A program made the translations under genes and the position numbers. The notes under the pieces were generated by a model. That model was not told the DNA's origin. It saw nothing but the letters and a program-made list of their open reading frames with translations, and made no database searches. Shown in pieces: positions 5,407-5,797 of a stretch of DNA of 5,797 nucleotides; positions within the stretch are counted from its first letter, which is position 1, and the number at the start of each line of letters is the position of its first letter. This stretch comes from Pseudomonadota bacterium (GTDB taxonomy: Bacteria; Pseudomonadota; Alphaproteobacteria; Azospirillales; Azospirillaceae): NCBI GenBank assembly GCA_023412175.1, contig JAEYOB010000813.1, positions 1 through 5,797 on the forward strand. Direction: 5' to 3'.

Positions 5407-5797
5407 ATGGCCACGGGACCCAACGCCTGGATCGAGGATGAACTCGCCGGCTGCCACTTTGCCGACGAGCGACTGGGGCGACGCTTGAGCACGTTGCTCG
5501 ATCAACTGGCCGGGGCGATGGGTGACAGCATTCCCCTGGCCTGCCAGGACTGGGCCAACACCAAGGCGGCCTACCGGTTCTTTGCCAATGATCGGGTAAG
5601 CGAAGCGGACATTCTCGCCGGCCACTTCGACGCGACCCGCCAGCCGGTCGCCGCGACTACCGGCCCCCTCCTGGTCATTCAGGACACCACGGAGTTCTCC
5701 TTCCAGCGCGAGCATCCCGAGAAGATCGGTCAGACCGTCCGGGTGAACAGCGGTCAGGACCAGGAGGGCCGGTTCCGCATGCACACCGTGTGTGGGC
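5407..5797 (+). CDS. IS4-family (Tn5-like) transposase, N-terminal part, 3' end outside window
   Basis: Cut-and-paste DDE transposase that acts on the ends of its own element. The visible 130 residues of an expected ~450-480 have no stop codon, so the frame is intact as far as seen. Residues 7-60 (WIEDELAGCHFADERLGRRL, then DWANTKAAYRFFAND) form the N-terminal DNA-binding domain shared with Tn5 transposase. LLVIQDTTEFSF at 88-99 holds D93 (codon 5683-5685), which aligns with the first catalytic Asp of Tn5 (D97). The window ends shortly after, so the second Asp, the YREK block with the Glu and the dimerisation tail cannot be checked. The ATG at 5407 is chosen because of GGGAGGAG just upstream and because WIEDELAGC starts about 8 residues in, as in relatives. 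Confidence 0.87.
   Translation, partial: MATGPNAWIEDELAGCHFADERLGRRLSTLLDQLAGAMGDSIPLACQDWANTKAAYRFFANDRVSEADILAGHFDATRQPVAATTGPLLVIQDTTEFSFQREHPEKIGQTVRVNSGQDQEGRFRMHTVCG

Larger units (their letters stand above)
5302..5797 (+). mobile_element. IS4-family (IS50/Tn5-like) insertion sequence, left part
   Basis: A third insertion sequence begins at about 5302 with a terminal repeat resembling the Tn5 mosaic end. An 86-base leader follows, and then a Tn5-like transposase gene running out of the window. Elements of this group are normally about 1.4-1.6 kb, so roughly 1 kb and the right end lie downstream. If intact, the 9 bases before the left end, GCTCACCGG (5293-5301), should be repeated directly after its right end. 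Confidence 0.75.

Noticed and set aside
5305..5784. Open frame of 159 codons on the - strand opposite the IS4-family transposase
   Set aside because: Shadow of the transposase gene, whose + strand frame from 5407 carries clear Tn5-like motifs.
4435..5797. Possible defence island, CRISPR array, RNA gene or integrase attachment site among the mobile DNA
   Set aside because: No regularly spaced repeats, no tRNA-like cloverleaf, and no tyrosine or serine recombinase were seen; everything recognisable belongs to IS630, IS66 or IS4 families.

Overview
The window is G+C-rich DNA with heavily G/C-biased third codon positions. The protein sequences and the mix of insertion sequences suggest an alphaproteobacterium, most like Rhodospirillales such as Azospirillum. 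That placement is judged from remembered family sequences and was not tested by a search. The window has two halves: a fatty-acid or carboxylic-acid oxidation operon (1-4434, + strand) and a graveyard of insertion sequences directly behind it (about 4606-5797).

Operon half: the C-terminal part of an AMP-forming acyl-CoA synthetase (cut by the window start) is followed after 2 bases by etfB, after another 2 bases by etfA, and after 28 bases with a strong ribosome binding site by a 597-residue acyl-CoA dehydrogenase of the DmdC/FadE5-like long type. The four genes form one functional unit. The ligase makes an acyl-CoA, the dehydrogenase oxidises it to the 2-enoyl-CoA, and the EtfAB heterodimer takes the electrons from the dehydrogenase FAD and passes them on to ETF:quinone oxidoreductase, which is not in the window. 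The true acyl substrate cannot be read from the sequence. An 8-bp perfect hairpin follows the last stop codon and probably marks the transcript end.

Mobile half: 4466-4605 has no recognisable gene. From about 4606 to 4752 lies a decayed IS630-family transposase fragment that keeps the first catalytic Asp region and then stops abruptly. It is fused at about 4750-4752 to the inner end of a truncated IS66-family element on the minus strand. That element has an intact tnpA, a tnpB cut after about 17 codons, and no tnpC. The outer IS66 end (about 5298) nearly touches the left terminal repeat of a third element (5302-5320). That repeat resembles the Tn5/IS50 mosaic end and is followed by a Tn5-like IS4-family transposase that runs off the window. 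The three elements record successive insertions and deletions at one site.

I found no convincing undescribed biological system. The points most worth checking are the IS630/IS66 fusion junction, the near-contact of the IS66 and IS50-like ends, secondary structures in the two transposase leaders, and the substrate of the oxidation operon.
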